Shown here: positions 62,532-64,000 of the stretch, in pieces | Position numbering within the stretch: the stretch's first letter is position 1 | Layout: each line of letters begins with the position of its first letter | Origin: Foliimonas ilicis | Lineage (GTDB): Bacteria; Pseudomonadota; Alphaproteobacteria; Rhizobiales; Rhizobiaceae | Assembly: GCF_039939195.1 (NCBI RefSeq) | Contig: NZ_JBDUUH010000004.1 | Location: 248,001 to 312,000, forward strand | Reading direction: 5' to 3' | Length of the DNA stretch: 64,000 bases | Translations under genes and position numbers: made by a program | The notes under the pieces: model-generated | What the model saw: the letters and a program-made list of their open reading frames with translations, nothing else | What the model was told of the DNA's origin: nothing | Database searches by the model: none

Positions 62532-63545
62532 TTACTTCTCCCCTGATCGGATTTCAGGAAGCTTCGGAAGGCCGAAGATGGAAAAATCGGCAGCACGCGC
62601 AGGCGTTTTGGCCCGGATTGCCGCCCGCAGCTTGGCTGAGCGCGCACGCGGGTTGATTTCTGTCTCGGCCTCGCTTGCGGCGATGACCTTGCCTGCCTTT
62701 TCGAATGTCGCGACGGATGTCTGCGTTTCGGGCAAGTAGCGCGAACCGGCGACGGAGCCCGAACGGTCCGCGATGAAACGCTTCACGATACGGTCTTCCA
62801 GCGAATGGAACGTCACGACGACCAGACGGCCGCCGGGCTTCAGCGATCGCTCCGCCGCAAACAATGCCCGCGCCAGTTCGCCGAGCTCGTCATTGACGTA
62901 AATGCGCAGCGCCTGAAAAACGCGCGTGGCGGGATGGATCTTGTCCTTGGGATTGCGCCCGACATGATCGGCAATCGATTCGGCCAGATCGCGGGTGCGC
63001 GTGAAAGGGGTCGTAGCGCGCCGCTTTTCAATCATCCGGCCAATGCGTCCCGCATGACGCTCCTCGCCCAGAAATCCGAAAATGCGCGCCAGATCGCCAG
63101 CCTTGAAGCGGTTGACGACATCGGCAGCGCTCAAGCCCTGCTGCGCCATGCGCATGTCGAGCGGACCATCGGCACGAAACGAGAAGCCGCGCTCGGCCTG
63201 ATCGAGCTGCATGGAGGACACGCCGATATCGAGAACGACACCGTCAACGCCCTCAGCATAATCGTCGAGCTGCGAGAAAGGGCCATGAACGAGCCGCAGG
63301 CGACCGTCGAATTCCTTTTCCATCGCGCGACCGGCTTCGATTGCATCGGGGTCGCGATCGACCGCAACGACATTTGCGCCGCGTTCCAGCAATGCACGCG
63401 TATAGCCGCCAGCGCCGAACGTCCCGTCGATTATGGTCTGCCCGGATTGAGGCGCAAGCGCTCCCAGAACTTCCTCAAGGAGAACCGGAATGTGACGGGC
63501 CGGTCCGCCAACGGCATCGATATCATCGCCGTGACCCGCCATCAT
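62532..63545 (-). CDS. rsmH: 16S rRNA C1402 methyltransferase RsmH
   Basis: Methylates N4 of C1402 in 16S rRNA (RsmH, formerly MraW). 337 residues with the SAM-binding DGTFGAGGYTRALLE and conserved TFHSLEDRIVKRF. ATG 63545 (MMAGHGDD) overlaps the mraZ stop (ATGA); the frame is open upstream to 63635 within mraZ. Confidence 0.95.
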   Translation of the reverse strand: MMAGHGDDIDAVGGPARHIPVLLEEVLGALAPQSGQTIIDGTFGAGGYTRALLERGANVVAVDRDPDAIEAGRAMEKEFDGRLRLVHGPFSQLDDYAEGVDGVVLDIGVSSMQLDQAERGFSFRADGPLDMRMAQQGLSAADVVNRFKAGDLARIFGFLGEERHAGRIGRMIEKRRATTPFTRTRDLAESIADHVGRNPKDKIHPATRVFQALRIYVNDELGELARALFAAERSLKPGGRLVVVTFHSLEDRIVKRFIADRSGSVAGSRYLPETQTSVATFEKAGKVIAASEAETEINPRARSAKLRAAIRAKTPARAADFSIFGLPKLPEIRSGEK

Positions 63546-63997
63546 TCCGGTCGCTCCCCGGGCGTCCCCTGCCGAAGCTTGAGAAGCCGTGCACGCACTT
63601 CTGCGCCATAAGCGCGAAGGCGCTCCGGTTCCCACATCTGAAAGAAATGTCCGCGCCCCACAAATGCAACCTCGTTCGAAATTCCGGTATGCTCGCGCAG
63701 AAAATCGCTGACCGTGATCCGGCCGTCCTGATCCAGTTTCAGAAACACCCCATCCCCATGGCAGAAGAACGACATGTCGTCCCCGGCCGCCGAAAACGGG
63801 TCTTCCTGGGCAATGCGCTGCTCGTAACGATCGAGGAGATTTGGACCTCCGACATCCAGTGCCGGGGTTTCGAGCGCGCGAAGCGCATAGAGCTCGGAGT
63901 GGCCCTGCTTCTGCAATACGGCGCGGAAGTGAGCCGGGACGGAAACGCGTCCCTTCCCGTCTATCCTGTTCACCGCATTGGACAGAAATCGATCCAT
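63542..63997 (-). CDS. mraZ: Transcriptional regulator MraZ
   Basis: A 151-residue AbrB-like DNA-binding protein with two SpoVT-AbrB domains (FLSNAVNRIDGKGRVSVPAHFR and FLKLDQDGRITVSDFLREH). In E. coli it represses the mra/dcw promoter, so it probably controls this cluster. It is the first gene of the cluster; only three bases precede its ATG in the window, so its promoter is outside. Confidence 0.94.
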   Translation of the reverse strand: MDRFLSNAVNRIDGKGRVSVPAHFRAVLQKQGHSELYALRALETPALDVGGPNLLDRYEQRIAQEDPFSAAGDDMSFFCHGDGVFLKLDQDGRITVSDFLREHTGISNEVAFVGRGHFFQMWEPERLRAYGAEVRARLLKLRQGTPGERPE

Positions 63998-64000
63998 ACT

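Overview
The window looks like a chromosomal segment of an alphaproteobacterium of the order Rhizobiales, most likely a Brucella/Ochrobactrum relative. Pointers are the complete alphaproteobacterial dcw (division and cell wall) cluster, a circularly permuted two-piece tmRNA gene, an alpha-type SspB, alphaproteobacterial small families (DUF2065, DUF2853, DUF4169) and several families of palindromic intergenic repeats typical of this order. Genus is an inference from gene content. No rRNA, tRNA, prophage, insertion sequence or CRISPR array was seen.

Layout. 0.05-8.6 kb: HerA-like ATPase, membrane M23 peptidase, diguanylate cyclase, miaA/serB divergent pair, GNAT acetyltransferase, glutathione transferase-like protein, DegP-type protease. 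8.6-12.8 kb (minus strand): thyA, a small membrane protein, folA, hflK, hflC, a DUF2065 protein and degP. 13-17.7 kb: DUF2853 protein, permuted ssrA, a P-loop ATPase, a Bcr/CflA exporter divergent from a TetR regulator, then sspB with two small genes. 17.7-29.3 kb: a giant AsmA protein, an FAD-linked oxidase, a thioesterase, a blue-light (LOV) histidine kinase with its response regulator, a glyoxalase-fold protein and a UvrD helicase. 29.4-38.4 kb: accessory genes (DUF421 protein, predicted outer-membrane protein, repeat-rich secreted protein, hexapeptide acyltransferase, CreA), Sco1, prmA, aminopeptidase P and the AzlCD exporter. Two small genes of 39 and 53 codons were found by reading the gaps. 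38.4-64 kb, all on the minus strand: in transcription order mraZ, rsmH, ftsL, ftsI, murE, murF, mraY, murD, ftsW, murG, murC, murB, ddl, ftsQ, ftsA, ftsZ, then lpxC, bamD, recN and ligA.

How they work together. The right 40% makes and controls the envelope and the division ring: Mur enzymes build the lipid-linked precursor, FtsW/FtsI polymerise and crosslink septal peptidoglycan, FtsQ/L/A/Z form the divisome, and LpxC and BamD make the outer membrane. Most of these genes overlap by 4 bases, which implies translational coupling. The only long break, between murB and ddl (49818-50337), holds a repeat element and a dense cluster of GANTC (CcrM) sites upstream of ddl-ftsQAZ. DegP, HflKC, tmRNA and SspB form a protein quality-control theme on the left.

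Points most worth a second look are the GANTC cluster, three copies of a MITE-like element whose ends supply stop codons to neighbouring genes, an in-frame insertion in UvrD, a LovK-LovR-like photosensory pair, and a secreted repeat protein with a palindrome over its promoter.
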